Shown here: positions 13,423-27,702 of the stretch, one piece after another
Numbering within the stretch: position 1 is the first letter of the stretch
Layout: every line of letters starts with the position of its first letter
Source of the DNA: Anastatus disparis
Taxonomy: Eukaryota > Arthropoda > Insecta > Hymenoptera > Eupelmidae
Assembly: GCA_017163975.1 (NCBI GenBank)
Contig: JAFFSR010000229.1
Span: forward strand, 14,278,001 to 14,342,000
DNA length: 64,000 nucleotides
Direction of reading: 5' to 3'
Notes under the pieces: generated by a model
Seen by the model: the letters and a program-made list of their open reading frames with translations, nothing else
Told to the model about the DNA's origin: nothing
Databases searched by the model: none
Program-made: the position numbers and the translations under genes

Positions 13423-13446
13423 CTCTCTCTCTCTCTCTCTCTCTCT
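13423..13446. repeat. (CT)12 microsatellite
   Basis: Twelve uninterrupted CT dinucleotides, a simple repeat in gene-poor DNA between SINE copies 1 and 2. Confidence 0.95.
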
Positions 13447-13854
13447 TCGTTTTTAGTCTCTAGAGAGGACACGCGCGTTCGCATTCGCGAATACAAGTAT
13501 ATAAGGCCACAATTCCGAGACTTTACCGCGCCCTGTCGACGTAAACTCTCTTCAGTCGCACTTTCCGCACGGCCTTGGCGTTTCCACTTACGTATAATAT
13601 ATTTACCTCCAGACTATATCTGACCTTCGATGTTCATTCTCTTTTCTATACATACTGCAGATGCTTTTAGATCGCTGCCTTTCATGATTTTAAAACTAAT
13701 CATTGTTCATACAAAAAAATATCAAATTAGGAAAGTCTTTACTTTTATTGTTATTGTTATATTAATATTTTACTATTACGCAATATAGACACTAGAATTA
13801 ATGAAAACGCCTATAGGAATATAATGTTAAAATCATTCAATCAAAATAGACTCC

Positions 13855-14050
13855 GAGGCTTCAGTGGCTTAATCGGTAGAGTGATGGACTCGTAATCTCG
13901 AGAATCCGAGTTCGAATCCCGCTCGCAGCCGATTGATGCAAGCATCACTGTACGTATGATACATATGCTTTGTTCGCAAACACACTGACGACCTCCATCG
14001 CTAATTAGCATCGCAATGATAGCTGAAATACAGCGACGTTAAATAAAATT
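13855..14050 (+). mobile_element. tRNA-derived SINE, copy 2, with 11-bp target site duplication
   Basis: This copy has the same head and body as the one at 12553, in the same orientation. Box A has diverged (TGGCTTAATCGG), box B is intact (GTTCGAATCCC), and it ends GCGACGTTAAATAAAATTTTT. It is flanked by the direct repeat AAAATAGACTC at 13843-13853 and 14055-14065, which marks a target-primed insertion and fixes the element limits. The 5' arm GAGGCTTCAGTG (13855-13866) is one base short and pairs only partly with CACTGACGACCTC (13983-13995), with about ten pairs around an internal loop. Confidence 0.94.
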
Positions 14051-14065
14051 TTTAAAAATAGACTC

Positions 14066-17000
14066 TATTACTCAATATGAAGATATACGAATTGTAGAAA
14101 AGGTAATTTATTTTTTTTTCACCAATCGAATTTCAGTAAATATCTATAAATAAAAATTTAAAAAAGGCGTTTTTTCAATTAAAGATTTTCACTAAAATAT
14201 AGCTCGTGTGCAATCAATAAATTACCTTGACTAAGATTAAAATCAAATAATTACTTCAAAAAATAATCAATTCCAAATTATTATGATTGCATTACATTAA
14301 AAAACTAAAAAATTACAAAAAGTCTTATTTTTATCCACAAAGTGAAAAAATCTCAAAAGACAATGAGTTGAAGTAAAAAAAAAACAAAAGAGTTTGAAAA
14401 AGAATATTCGGGCTAGACAAAATGCGTGATCGAATTGAGAAAGAAAGTTGACTATCGTTCGCAAGCTCACATGGGACTTTGCTTACCGATCCTTTTCCTT
14501 TTCCTTTGTCGAACACGTTTCCATTCCAACTACTATGTTCTTCTACTCAAGTATAGCTCTTAGCTCTCTCTTTTTCGCTCTTACGATATGGATGTCGCAC
14601 TCACGTAATATACCTCCTGTGGGGTTAAAAAAAACGAGTGGATTCCAATAGTAGTATTGCATTTCGTACGATTTTAAGGCTGATAGAGAATGTGAGTATG
14701 TGAGCCGAATGATATCGAAAAGCACGCGATTCCTTTCAGATATTTTTCTTATGCCATTGTGGCTGGAAATGTTTTTACAAAAACTACAATTTATCATAAA
14801 AATAGGATATATTTATCATAAAAATAACAAGTTTAATATTTATCGAAAAAATTTAGCCTATACTTAAAATAGAATTTAAAATTCGAACGATCGATAAAGC
14901 CTTGGCTATTAGTTTAACGTTAATCATAATACGATATACCTTGAAATCATTGGAACAAAACTAGATTAGGAAGTTTGCACCTAGTTTGGCCTAGTTCGAA
15001 ATGATTTTCCATTAGGAACTAATCATTCGCATTACCCATCCACTACACGAGTTCTCCCCAAGAATGCCTCTAGCGCGCGAAATCAAAGAAATCCCAAAAC
15101 GCCGTTGAATTACTTTTGAGTTGATTTCCCCGCGAGACCAAATCAAGCGCGCAACGCGTTTCCAGCTATATATATACACGCGTATTAAAATAAAAAAAAA
15201 AGGAACGCTCGGCTCTTATATACACTCTTTACTTGGAAACGCGATCGTCATCTAATTGGAATTCGATATCTCCGTAACGAGGGTTACGAACTTTTTTCTT
15301 TCCCCTTCTCTTTCCGTCTTTCTTTCTCTATCGGCTTGATCGTAAGCTTCGCAACTTTTTACTCGTTTTTTTCGCCGTCATCTTTTTTCTACTTGTTGGT
15401 TATGCTTATATATATGTACATGTGGGTATGTGAAAGTTGCCGGTGGGATGAAAAATTGTTATCTTATTTATGGGCTTGAGATTAGACGCATAGTGGCGCT
15501 GAGCAGTTTGCCCCGCTAACAGGCGTCGGAATGATGAATGCGATGAGAATCGAGCTTTAAACGCGTCGTTTCCGTAACCGGTGTTAGGTATATCTTATCG
15601 AATTATGAGGCAAAATATGTGCACAATTTGCTTAGGATGCTGCTGTCGAGCTTATATTGAAATTATTTTAATTATCTATAATACTTAATGATTTTCATGA
15701 AAATTTAGAATTAAAATTTTCAAAATATATCTCATTATAAGATTAAAAAAATGTGAAAATGATAGCATGTTATATATTACATACTTTTCATATCATCCCT
15801 AATCGTAAGACTTATAAAGAAGATTTTTTTCGAAATTCCCCACAATGATCTTTATCTATCCAAAAATTTTGAAAATTTCTAAATTAAGTAAGACTATCAA
15901 TGTTACCGAATTCAGAATTCATGTATATTTGATACAGACAAATAATTCGATTTTATCTTTTATTTTATCGTATACGCCTTTTTAAAGCTCGTCATAATCA
16001 CTAAATTTAAAACTTGTTTGAATTAATATTTAATCACAATAAAAATGTTGAAGATTTATATTTACTGTAAGGATTTTATAATTTTTCTTGTTATAAAATA
16101 CCACCTTATAGTAAAAAGTTTCATTTAGTTAAATTTTTATATAACGGTCTTTTGTGCTCATGCAAAGTTAAAATTTAGGTATCGTAATGAAATAGCCTCA
16201 TTAAGATGAGAGTTCTTATTGAAAGGATGTAAACTGTAGTACAAGAAAAAAATTAATCTTAAAAAAGTATTCATTTTTAAAATAAATTTCTTGTCTTAAT
16301 CCTTTTACAGCGAAAAACAAATAAGTACCTTATGTTAGTTTATTTCAAATTAATAAGAATTTTTCTTGAACTTATCTTGAGTGAAAGTAATTTTGTTTTA
16401 TTTTATTAAATCATTTTAATTGAACTTTATGGAGTACGCGATTTAAATTAAAAAATTTTAATTTGTTTAAAGTTTTGTTGAAACGAAGAGATTAAATTTA
16501 GCAATTATATATTAGTTGTTTAATAGAAATATTTAATAACGAATCTTATACTATTGAAACATTAAAAATTCATGTATCTCATACCTTTTGGTACTTAATT
16601 CTAAAGTCTATTATATTTAATTTACTCGATAGTTGATCAAACTTAAATAAAAAATATTCTCAAATCTAAACATTCCCACAAATACCGAAACGTTGACGCA
16701 TTTCCTCGAATTAACATTTCTCCAGCGATCAGTACTTTAACGAAAACTCTCTCTTATCCCTGAATTATCCATTGCTCGGTAGAAGCGAGATACTAAGTAT
16801 AAAGCACAAGCATTTCTACTCTAGAGTGGAATTAGGAAAGACGAGAGAGAGAGGATACAGGCGAACCGCATGCATCTAGCTTTTGGCTTTAAGTAATGTT
16901 AGTGCAAATTTCCTCGATGTGCAGAGAGTGCATATCCAACTGGCCGCGTATATATATAGCATAGTCTGTAATTCTCGTGGGATCTGGCCTCCATGTACAT

Positions 17001-20000
17001 GTTTCTGGAGAGATGCAAGTCCGTTCCTTCCAATCTCAGAGTAAAACAGTCAGAGAGAGAGAGAGAGAGATGAGGTGGGATGGCTTTGGAAAGCTAAACT
17101 CTAACGTTGGCCTTTTATAAATAAGATGGGTTGGGTAGAAATTAAAGTTAAGAGAAAAAATTGATAAAATCATTTTAAAAATATTATTTATTTATAAACT
17201 TGGGTTGAAACTTAATAAAAAGTTAAATTAGTACGAATTCTTGTTGTATGAAAATATAATCGTGATAAAGTCGTGTACCATTAGCCTTTTTGTCGAATAT
17301 CATCAAGACACTTCCATCTCCAATCTTTTTTGTCATTCAGCTTCTTTCTCTTCGAACCGACATTACATATCTAAGCATGTATATAAGGTTTTTGCTACGG
17401 TATAATGCCTTATCTCTGCTCTATACGCTAAAAGAGACGAGGCGAGCGAGAGAGAGAAAACGAGCTGCCATGAGTTAGAGTAGCGAGATGGATGGAAACG
17501 GCAGCAGTAGCAGCAGCAGTGGTATAGCGTATGTAGACATGTGAGGGGGGTTGCACTCGCTTAATTACACCGACGTCCTCATGGGAAAACGCAAGCTGAA
17601 GCCGAAGAGCAATCTCTCTCTTTCTCTTTCTATCTCTCTCTCTCTCGCTCTACATAGTTTGTTCTCGTTCTTGGTGCTTGCTATCAATGTTCGTGTACTG
17701 TGCAACATTGTTTTCATGCTGTCTTTATTTTTTTCTCATCCTTTTTTTTGCTTTTTATTTTACTAGTTCTTTCATTACTTTTCTTGCCTCTGACTCCTTG
17801 TTGTAATCTTTCAAGCTATATGCACTGCTTTATGTTGCTGCTTCGTGTATACGAGCTTTCTTGCCCCCTTTTTTTCACGCCTTTTTTTTTTTAACGCGAG
17901 CCTATTTTTTTGCGAGCCGAGCTAGAAAAAACTGACGGATGTTTTTGAGTTAATTTTTTTCTCGCTTTTTTTTAACCCTTTGTGTCTTGCTTTTTATGAA
18001 AATGTTCCTTGTATTCTAGGTGTGTATTGTCAAGTTTGTTGCTCATATACGTTTAGGTTGTACTTTTGCCTTTTATCATTTTGTGTTTACAATTGTGTTT
18101 TTAAAAAAATATATTTTAGACAATGAATTAATACATTCTTAAAATATATTTTTAATATTGTCTAAAAAGTAAATTGAAATCAATGTATCTTATTTAAATT
18201 AGATTATTCATTTTTTCATTGAAAATTATTAACCTGCTTTAATATACTTTTAAACTTTATGTAATAAATGATCTATTTTGTCGAAGAATTTTTGAAACTA
18301 TCTTAAAAGCGTTTCACATCAAAATAAATCTTTGCATGTTAAGGATTCATTCTACAAGAATTCTATTCCAATTTACCTAGATCGTTTTCTAAAAAGCTCT
18401 TACAAACCGGCCAGATCGATCAAGTTTACCAGATCTAAACTAAGCATTGCCCGACACCTTCAGGATCGTTTCTACTTACAGTCTCCTCTTTTTTTCCCTT
18501 TCTTCTTACTCTCAAGCTCATCTGCGTTCGTGCGCGCATTGCAGTTCCCAGGGGATATACCGACGACGGTATATGGAGAAAGGAAGAAGAAACGCTCGCT
18601 CTCGCTCTCTTTCGATTCTTTTCGTTGAATCGGCATTTTCTGTTTGAAAAGAAAGAGTCGCATCGATTTCTTAAATTACCACTGGATAGCGAGCGTTAGC
18701 AATTCTCACTCAAGACTTGCTAGATGGGCCATTTTATACGAGAGAACTCCTCGATTTTTCGTTAATGTTCAAACTCTTTTAAATTACCTTGCTTTACGTG
18801 ACGATTATTGCCTAAATTAGTGTTTTTATTCCAAATTATTAATTAATAAAGTTAGAATTATTAGAATTGATGTTTAGTGATTCTTTTTATCAAAGCTTAT
18901 ATCGATAAATTAAAACTAAAAGTCATAATTTTTTAAATATCTTGTGATTTAAATTAAACATATTAATAAACGTTACAAATTATTGAATCAATTATATGAT
19001 ATCGAAGTAAAATAAAAAATATTGTATGGAGGAAATTATTTTTTCACATCATAATATTAATTTGATTAAAAAGTACATCAGCTACATTACTTTTAATTAA
19101 ACAAAAGAAAGGGAAAAAAAAACAGGAAGGAATTATGCATATTTTCCATCAACATTACACTAAAAAACAATAACGACAATAACTTTTCCAATCGATCCCT
19201 ATCAAGCTCTCTCACACCACAATCCAGATAAATACGTTTCAATAAAACGTATCTTCCATAACCCGATATAGCCGGTAAAACATCATGTAAATTATTCAAA
19301 ACTTTCCAACCTTCAACCAATATGTACATATATATCGATGAGCATTAACGTATAGCAAATAAACTTGATGTGTATACCTTGCATAAAATAGTCCCAAAAC
19401 AAAGCGCACCCAGAGGCCCAATGAAAAATATAAAGCAACTTCTCTTTTGATCTATATGATGAACCATTGCTTTTCTCTCAATTATATATACGAATCGAGA
19501 AAGGTGGAGCCATTAGCGATTGGGAAAAGCTGTCACGCATCGATCGTACGTATAGTAGCAGTCTATGCTGAAATTATGCCGGAGACGTTCCGGACACGCG
19601 CACGTCAAGGGATAATATATACACGTATATGTATATAGAGCAAAGGTAGGTACATAGTATGTACGGAAACATAAGTGACACATTGACGGGGAGAACTGAC
19701 CGCCGCTTGGCAGCCGCACGCGTGCTCTGGTTATCCCTTGGGTAGCTAGTTACCGCATGATTGCTCCTCCATTACCATAGACCATAGACCAAGCGAGCGG
19801 GAGGGAATTGTACTGCTTTAGTAGATGCAAGATGACGGAAGGAAAAAGAGGATTGATTGTTGCTTTAGATGTGCGTCTCTCGTTTCACTTCACTATCATC
19901 GGAGATAAATATTCTTATGGAACAATAGCAATCCCATTAACGAATGATCATCAATGTCCAATTATTTATGAAGGATAATGAAAAGAAGATGTTCTATTTC

Positions 20001-20575
20001 CTTTTTTTTAATAAATAAAATATTACATTCAAGAATTACATCTTTTATTTACACCTACGATAAAACAGTCAAACTCAACTAGCCAATTTATTTTTACCCT
20101 CTTTTTGATTATTTGTAAAAAAAAAAGAGAAAATATTGGACAAAAGTTGAATTAAAGTTAGCCAAGTGTCGAAGTGACTAGTTTCGTTTTCTTGGAGAAA
20201 AGTAGTTTAGCAGTTGTAGAGCTCTGAAATAGGAAAACAAGAGATGAAAAGAAACGATGTAAAGACGAAACGGCAAAAGTTAGTCTATGTGTGCGTGCTG
20301 ATATGTATAGGGATGGCTAGTTTCGAAGAGGAGTTGGCTTGACGAAGGTTCGCTCACGCGAGACCGCATGGTTTAGGGGAGTAACGTGTAGCCAAGTGGA
20401 CAAGATTCGAAGGAAAGAGTTACGTTAGTTTTATCTTTTAGTGGTGATTCTTATGATTCTATTCTTTGGTTGTGCAATATTTTCAAGAATATAGTAAAAT
20501 TTTTTATTTTATCATGAATTATTTAATTATTCACCTATTTGATAAGTATAATATTTCCTAAATAAATATAAATGA
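14066..20575. other. Gene-poor stretch, 6.5 kb
   Basis: No gene is supported. The stretch holds AT-rich DNA, CT/GA tracts, pyrimidine-rich runs around 17610-17900, and an 11-bp inverted repeat (TTTTAGACAAT at 18114-18124 against ATTGTCTAAAA at 18157-18167) with no duplicated flanks. Open frames here are short and low in complexity. Confidence 0.6.
17052..17070. repeat. (AG)n microsatellite
   Basis: A short run of about nine AG dinucleotides in gene-poor DNA. Confidence 0.9.
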
Positions 20576-20764
20576 GAGGTCGTCAGTGGCTCAGTCGGTA
20601 GAGCGATGGATTCGTAATCTCGAGCTCCCGAGTTCGAATCTCGGTCTCGACTGGTTTATACAAGCACCACTGTACGTTACATGTGCTTTGTTTACAAATA
20701 CATTGACGATCTCCGTCGCTAATTAGCATCGTAATGATAGTATAAATACAGCGACGTTAAATAA
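20576..20764 (+). mobile_element. tRNA-derived SINE, copy 3
   Basis: This copy has the most tRNA-like T arm of the family: CCGAG, the loop TTCGAAT, then CTCGG gives a perfect five-pair stem. Box A is TGGCTCAGTCGG, the anticodon-loop position reads CGT, and it ends GCGACGTTAAATAA. The 5' arm GAGGTCGTCAGTG (20576-20588) pairs along all 13 positions with CATTGACGATCTC (20701-20713) if two G-U pairs are allowed. The 3' hairpin CGTCGC/GCGACG is perfect. No clear target site duplication was found. Confidence 0.93.
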
Positions 20765-23700
20765 TTGTATCATATTTATTATATTTAATTCTATTCATTT
20801 CTGTTGTCTTTTTTTAGTCTTAAATAATCGAATTTTCTGTAACAAATTTTAGAAAAAAGAAAAAGCAAAAAATTACTGTGGCAATATAGCTAATGTTATT
20901 TAATGCGACAAAAAGTACAATTTTCCAAGCGTAATATATGCAAAGAGTAAATAACTATAATAAACAGCAAAGAAGAATAAAAAATTTCTATTAAGTCAAC
21001 AGAAAAATATCTAGTGTTTACAGTTTTTTGCTTCTGAAAATCAATATTCTAAAGAACGTTTGTTTTAAAATCACATGATTTCTAATTAAATATACAAAAT
21101 ATAAAATAGTATAAATTATGACTAGCTCCAGGTCAATATCCATCTTTAAGATACCCTATCGCTTGAAAGAAAATTATCTTCTCCGTAGATGCATTAACGT
21201 AGCCGTAACTTTGTGCACGAGGTGGCAATCGGCTAGTACGAGAAAAAAAAATAAGAGAAAAAGAGAGCGAAAGAGAAAAAGAGAGATAAAAAAGAGTACG
21301 AGTTAGCTAGTGCGCAGGAAAACAGGGGGCGATAAATAACTACAGGATGAAAAAGGGGGCGCGCTACCCCCCCGGGGCTCCTAAACCTAGACTACGATGC
21401 TTTTTCTCTCTCTCTCTCCCTCGCTCTCTTCTTTTCTTTTCTAGCGGTAGTTTTCTCTTTCTATTTACGGGTATATATATATACGCGATGCGTTGTCGAC
21501 TGCAAAAGAGAGGAGAATATAACGCCGCCCCGGCAATTATATCTTCGCGCACGCGAAATGTTTTATTGCGCTCTCGATGTGTCCGGGGGGAACGAGGGGG
21601 GTAGGAAAAAAAAAGAGAAAAAAATGGGGGAGAGATGGAGTACCTGATGATGAGTGCGCTGGAACTAAATGTTACCTTAACTGGCCTAGTTTTAACGATT
21701 CTCTTTTTTTTTGCTTTAGAGAGGAAAGAGGTTCAGAGATACTATTAACGAATTTCCGAATGAAAATGTAAATTTGAATGATGTTTAAATACTTTTTCAA
21801 ATTAGAATAGTTATTAATATTAAATTAAAGTGCATAATTTATTGTTGACAATTTAAAATTTTAATATTACTAATAAAGTAAGTTTTAACTTTTTAATTTT
21901 CTAATTCAAACAGAACAGTAATTAAATACCTACTCATTGATTTTTTCAAATGAGCATTTACATCGACATAACAAATTAAATTACTTCAATAATAACAAGT
22001 TGAAAATTCAATCGTTTAATTTATAGAAGCGAAGCACGTTACAAAGCATCTTCATTTTCTGAAAGATAGAAGATATCTTCGTACATGTCAAGTAAACTCT
22101 GTATAGCAAGGCAAAACGAGTATCTTGTAGAGCCTTATATACGTGAACTTGTCGCACAGGGATATGACGTCTAGTGAGCTCTTCTCTTTCTCTCTCTTCA
22201 ACTAATTTTGTAATCTAGACTCGCGCTACGTACTAATTGCTCACTAAAGCATGGTGGATCCAATCTTCTCTTAGTCGATGCGCACAGCAGTAGCAGCAGC
22301 CCTTGTGCTTACAGTGCTTCCTGCTACTCTTAGTCGCGTGATTTTCATGGCTAAATCAGAGCGAACGTATCTCGTTAGGAACGATTAATATTGGTACTGA
22401 GTTTATATTTATGTTTATATTCAACATGGCTAATTTATTAATTTAATTGTCAAATTTTTAAGAAGTTTAACTGTGAAAATTAATGAATTCAGAACTGTTT
22501 TGTATTTATTTTATGTATAGACTGAATTCATTTTACAAAAAGTAGAAATATTTCTTAAAAATTTTCATTTCAAAAATTTATTTCTGAAAAATTCAACTAA
22601 ACTTATAGAAGAAAATGTAATGATTTAATGAATTTTGTATAAGAATAAAATATAAATGTAAAACATAAAGTAAGTATTAAAGTCAAAATAATTATAAATC
22701 TAATTTTAATTCACAAAATGCGAAATTTTCCGCGCAAATTTACAGCGTACTTAACGAAACTAAAAATATATCAGTAGCAAAAAAGGTAAAAAGAAGAAGG
22801 AAAATGAAGCGCATTACCCTCGACCCATAGACAGAGAAGGAAATGTATACTAACAAACTCTAGTTAACAGCAGTTTATTCGTTTATACATAATTTCCATG
22901 GTCGTTTGCTTGCAAACGATTATTGCGCGAGTCACGCGAGATTGCGTTGAAAATTCGCGTTGGTATGAAGCGCTTACAAATTGACCGTTAATTAATTAAA
23001 AATGAAGAAGGGAAGAAGAGAGAGAGAGAGGAAAGCTGACGTAGAGTTAGTTACCCTATAGCCAAAGTCAGCCCTTATAGACTTCGGTTAATCGGGTTGG
23101 ATTAACTTGGTTAGCGTATCTCTCTCATTGCTTGCTCTGTTATGCTCGCGTAGTTAGGAGACTTGTATTATATGTACAGAATCAAGTATAACGATGCCAC
23201 TGCTACTGCTGATGTCACATTAATAGCTAAATTGCTTTTGTCAGCTTATATCAAGCCTCAAATCGAATCTATGACTTTTCAATGCACTACAGGCTTTCAT
23301 TTGATTTCAAGTGTTAATCATTCACGATAATTAAATTTCATTTTTCAATTCTTTCATTATATCCCCATCTAAAAGTTTATATATATTTACTTATGTATTT
23401 TCTCAGTCTTTATTTGGAGAACCTGTAGCCTTTTACTACTGAACTTGAGAACAAAAATTATAGTTTTAAAAACCATTTAAAAATTAAGTAATTTATTTTA
23501 ATTGAATTAATTTATTAATCGTTATTATTATTAATTGATATAAAAAATCCTGTAATTATTATTAATTGATAGAACTTTTATTAGAAATTGAAATATTAGA
23601 ATCTACGAATTTTATTATCAAATAAGTTGATAAGCCAATGACGAGAGCGTTTCCTAAAACTGCAAGCTCACGTTTCGTTAATCATTTATAGATTGAATAA

Positions 23701-24169
23701 CAGCAAAATCATAAGATCGTATAAATTTTAAAATTACATAATAAATAAAATTAGCGATAAAACGAAGGGTAGAATGAACCCTCCACCCCCGCTATGTCCT
23801 AACTCAATTTGAAGAAGTAGAAGAAGCCAATGGCTTATACCCCTTGTCGTCTTAATAAACTTGTCTCAATTTTTGCCTCATTACCGGACGAGAGGGGGGC
23901 CATGCTCGCTGATTTTCTCATTTGATTTCTATCCGTTCAAGGATATCGCTTGCTGCTTATGGAAGAATCTCTTCTTGATTATTGCCCTGTTCCTTCTGCT
24001 TGGAAAAACTCTGACGTGATTTGTGATGTTCTTTTTTTTGCGAGAAATATAAATAGTATTTTCTGAGCATGGAAAACAAAAATTTTTTGTACGAATTTAT
24101 TGTAAGGTTATAAATTTAATAATTATTTATTTGTTAGGTATTATTTTATTCTTCTATGAAAGTGTTTAG
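20765..24169. other. Gene-poor stretch, 3.4 kb
   Basis: No gene is supported. A GC-richer purine and pyrimidine patch at about 21230-21660 gives overlapping low-complexity frames on both strands, which is typical of simple sequence. An 8-bp stem (TCGTTTGC-TT-GCAAACGA) lies near 22903-22920. The rest is AT-rich. Confidence 0.55.
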
Positions 24170-24179
24170 AAGCTTTATA

Positions 24180-24370
24180 GAGATCGTCTGTGGCTCACTC
24201 GGTAGAGTGATGGATTCATAATCTCGAGGTTCCGAGTTCGAATCCCGCTCTCGGCAGCCGACTGATACGAGCACCCTGTGCGTTACATGTGCTGCAGTTC
24301 ACAAATACACTGACGATCTCCGTCGCTAATTAGAATCGTATTGATAGCATAAATACAGCGACGTTAAATA
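24180..24370 (+). mobile_element. tRNA-derived SINE, copy 4, with 8-bp target site duplication
   Basis: This copy has the family head and body in plus orientation. The anticodon-loop position reads CAT here, box B is intact, and there is a 3-4 nt insertion after the head (GGCAGCCG). It is flanked by AAGCTTTA at 24170-24177 and 24386-24393, the probable target site duplication. The 5' arm GAGATCGTCTGTG (24180-24192) pairs with CACTGACGATCTC (24308-24320) at 12 of 13 positions. The A at position 4 is matched by T in the partner arm, where other copies have G and C. Confidence 0.93.
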
Positions 24371-24393
24371 AAGAAAAAAAGAAAAAAGCTTTA

Positions 24394-27300
24394 GCATATA
24401 GAAAAAATCAAAATATATCTATTTTTTTCATTTTTTTAAAAATATTTTGTAAAATTTTCAAACTTTCAAATGGAGGATTAGTTTAATTAAATAAAACATA
24501 TCTCTACATCCCCTTGTATGATAAGTAACGAATCCCTTGATTAAATATGAATTTATTGTCGCTGTTTGCACCTTTGAATTAATTAAAAAAAATAGTAATA
24601 AGCCTAAAAAAATACAAGACAGCAAGCATCCCTCGTAGTTAAACGCATCCAGTATCCATTGTATATATATACGAAAAGAAAAAAAAAAGTGAAGCAAGAA
24701 ATAGTCCGTAGAGTTGATAAAGAAATAAAGAATCGCAAAAGTTGGCGTCGAAGCGCTCTGCTTGCTGCTGCTGCTGCTTGATTCCCGTGAGGCCTTATGA
24801 CTTAAAGTCTCCTTACTCCGTTAATTCCGAACATTAACAAAAGTCTTGCTAAAACTCCTGGCTAGCCAAGTTCTGAGAGCGCTAGAAGAGAGGAGAGAGT
24901 ATCTACTCCTCGAGGGACAAAGTGGCTATAGCCGAGCCCAGCGACTTGTTAATGAAAAAAATACAATAAAAGTCAAGTCGAGAGAGAGAAAGAGAGGGTC
25001 TCCTCTTATATACCAGCAACTTTCTTCGCACGGCTCTCGCTCTGATAACTCCATGATTGTTAATTTTTCCCTTTACTTTTGTTCGCTTCCTTTTTTTTTC
25101 TTTTACTTTTTTTCATTTTTTTTTTCACTTTTTTACTTTTTTCAAGTTGGAAGCAATTGTTGTCGTTTTGAATTTTAGATGAGAAGATTTTTAATAAAAA
25201 GAAAGTTAATAATTAATGGAAGTTGAAGAATCGACGATGTTTTTATTTATAAGCTTATAAAAGTAAATTTAAACATTTTTATAAAATTTCAAAATAAACT
25301 ATTTAAATAATTTTTCCACAATTTTATAAATATTTGAAAATTTTCAAGAATATTTAAAATAACATATTTGAAAAACTGGATCTTCATCATAAAAAATATG
25401 AAAAACTTTAAGTATGTGATCTTAGTTTTTCTTTAATTTATATTACAAAAACCACAATTATTTTTTTTTTTTTTATTTTTCAGAAAAGAATTTTATTGAT
25501 TTTTCATAAATTTAGATATTTTAATTATTCAATTTCTTTCATTGAATCATGTATTTTGTATTTGCAATTTTGTTTATATTCTATTTGATATGATTAAATT
25601 TGTAAGAAAGTGGATTTCATAATAAAAAATTTATAAGGAAAAATAAATGACACGAAACTTTCAATAATAGATTTTATATACCACAATTAAAAATTAATGC
25701 AATATTTGTTTTTGAAACATTTATTGCATATACATGTATTAATAATTAGAAAAGTATCTTATTTTTATAATCGCCTAAAAGCAGTAAAAGCTATACTTGA
25801 TTGGTCAAAACAATAGGTCACATGACTTTATTTAAAGATTTATAAACTTATAGTTTTAGTTTTAATAATTGAAAAGTTATTAAAAAACAAAACTTGTAAT
25901 AATAATTATAGTCGGCCCAAGGGTAATGTTATTAATTTTTCTATTCATTAAACGTAAAATGTAATGAATTACTTAATCGTTCGAGAAAATGGAACAGATA
26001 TTACATGGAACATTCATGTCATTCCGGTGTTGTTTAAGATCGAGCGTTTTAATTTTTAACTGCCAACATAAAAGTGCTTTATATCCGTGCTTTATGTTCT
26101 CACATCAACCGTGAACCTCGCCGCAAACTTTTCCGCTTTACTTATTCACCTATTGCATCCCCGGACTTAAAATTTATCCTCGTTTTAATAGTCTAAGCGT
26201 TCGCACCCTTTTTTTTCTATAACGTAATTTTTTAAATATTACAAATTAAAACAAATATTTTATAAGAAGTGTACATTTACAGTATATATCTATTTTTTTA
26301 TCAAATATAAATGTATATTACTAACGGAGGAAAATTTCTGTAGGAAAAATTACTATATCACATTGGAACTTGATTTTGTATAAAAAAAACTATAAAAATG
26401 ACAAAAATAGCTATATTTTATAGCAAATATTCTATATATACCAAATAAGTATTTCCACTCCTTAAATTATGAGTATTTTTTATAGAAAATCAAGCACGCT
26501 CTATAATTACAATGATATAATAATTTATCTTATTGAATTTTTCTGCGAGTATTGAGCAATTTGTTAATTATAAGTAACTAAAAGTTTGAATATACTTCGG
26601 CCAACATTATTCCTTTGTACACAAAACTAAAATAAACCCTAAAAAAGTGAGGAATGAGAAACAAGAAATAAAAATAAATACTCGCGTAGCCTAGCTAAAC
26701 TTATCTTTATTCTTTCCTACAAAACGAAAAACTTCCCAATATCAGTTAGCTTATTCTCGCTATACGAAACCTGGTTTTACTCTTATATCTATATAGCATT
26801 GAGAGAGGTATGGGCAGAAAATAATGTTTGATCGCGCTGAAAATTAGAGAAGCGATCTAACGCTAGTCTAGATATACGTTCGTATATCTATACATCACAG
26901 CCCTCCAATAACAAAGTGCGAGAGAGAAAGAGATGGCGATTTTCGACTATACCACCGACTGGATTCTCCAGGGAGATGGAGTCCTCTCTTTCGCACACAT
27001 ATTTTTTTCGTATATGCTATATACGATGAGAGGAAAAAATCATCTCTCTGCCATTTCGAAGCCTCATCGCCTGGCGAGACTTGGTTACGGTATATAACTT
27101 CAAATTGCATTAACAGTAGATAAAGTATGGTGCGAGTAAGATATGAGCTTTTTGAGATTAATTTAATAATTTAGCTTTGCGATCTTTTAAACATATTTTA
27201 TTTTTTATGAAATAATATTTGATTAATTATTTTTTTGTGCCGTCAAAATTGCGAGTTTGGTCATTTTTAATAAAAAATATGGTTAAATCATTTGTGATTC

Positions 27301-27400
27301 CGTATTCATCTATTTAAGTTTAAAACAATAATAACAAATATTTTTACTTAGCCTTTTTTAAATCTCAAGTTTTTCCGTATTGTGTTCTATTTCCTTTTTC
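24394..27400. other. Gene-poor stretch, 3.0 kb
   Basis: Mostly strongly AT-rich DNA with no supported gene. It contains a near-perfect palindrome with 10-bp arms (TAGATATACG-TT-CGTATATCTA, 26869-26890) and a pyrimidine-rich run at about 25080-25145. Confidence 0.6.
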
Positions 27401-27702
27401 TTCGTACAAGTTCCCCTGAGTAGTATTGCGTCAAAAGCACCCTCCTATACGCTTTGGATCTTCAATAAAATCCTCATGTTCCTACAACTTACAAATTCTC
27501 AACGCGAAGGCAATCGTACTGGCTCTCTCTCTCTCTCATTCGCTCGCGCGCATCTTGGCAAAACTGGACGTAAAAGCTTCTAGCGTGAAAATCAGACAAG
27601 AGAACAATTACGTCTGCCGTCAGAATAGACGACGCAGAGGCACATGCCAGCGTAGCGCTATGCCGCGAGGTGAATCAAAACTAGGGAAACTCTCCAGTGG
27701 TG

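Noticed and set aside
18114..18167. 11-bp inverted repeat TTTTAGACAAT/ATTGTCTAAAA
   Set aside because: Short arms in AT-rich DNA with no target site duplication, so not supportable as a mobile element.
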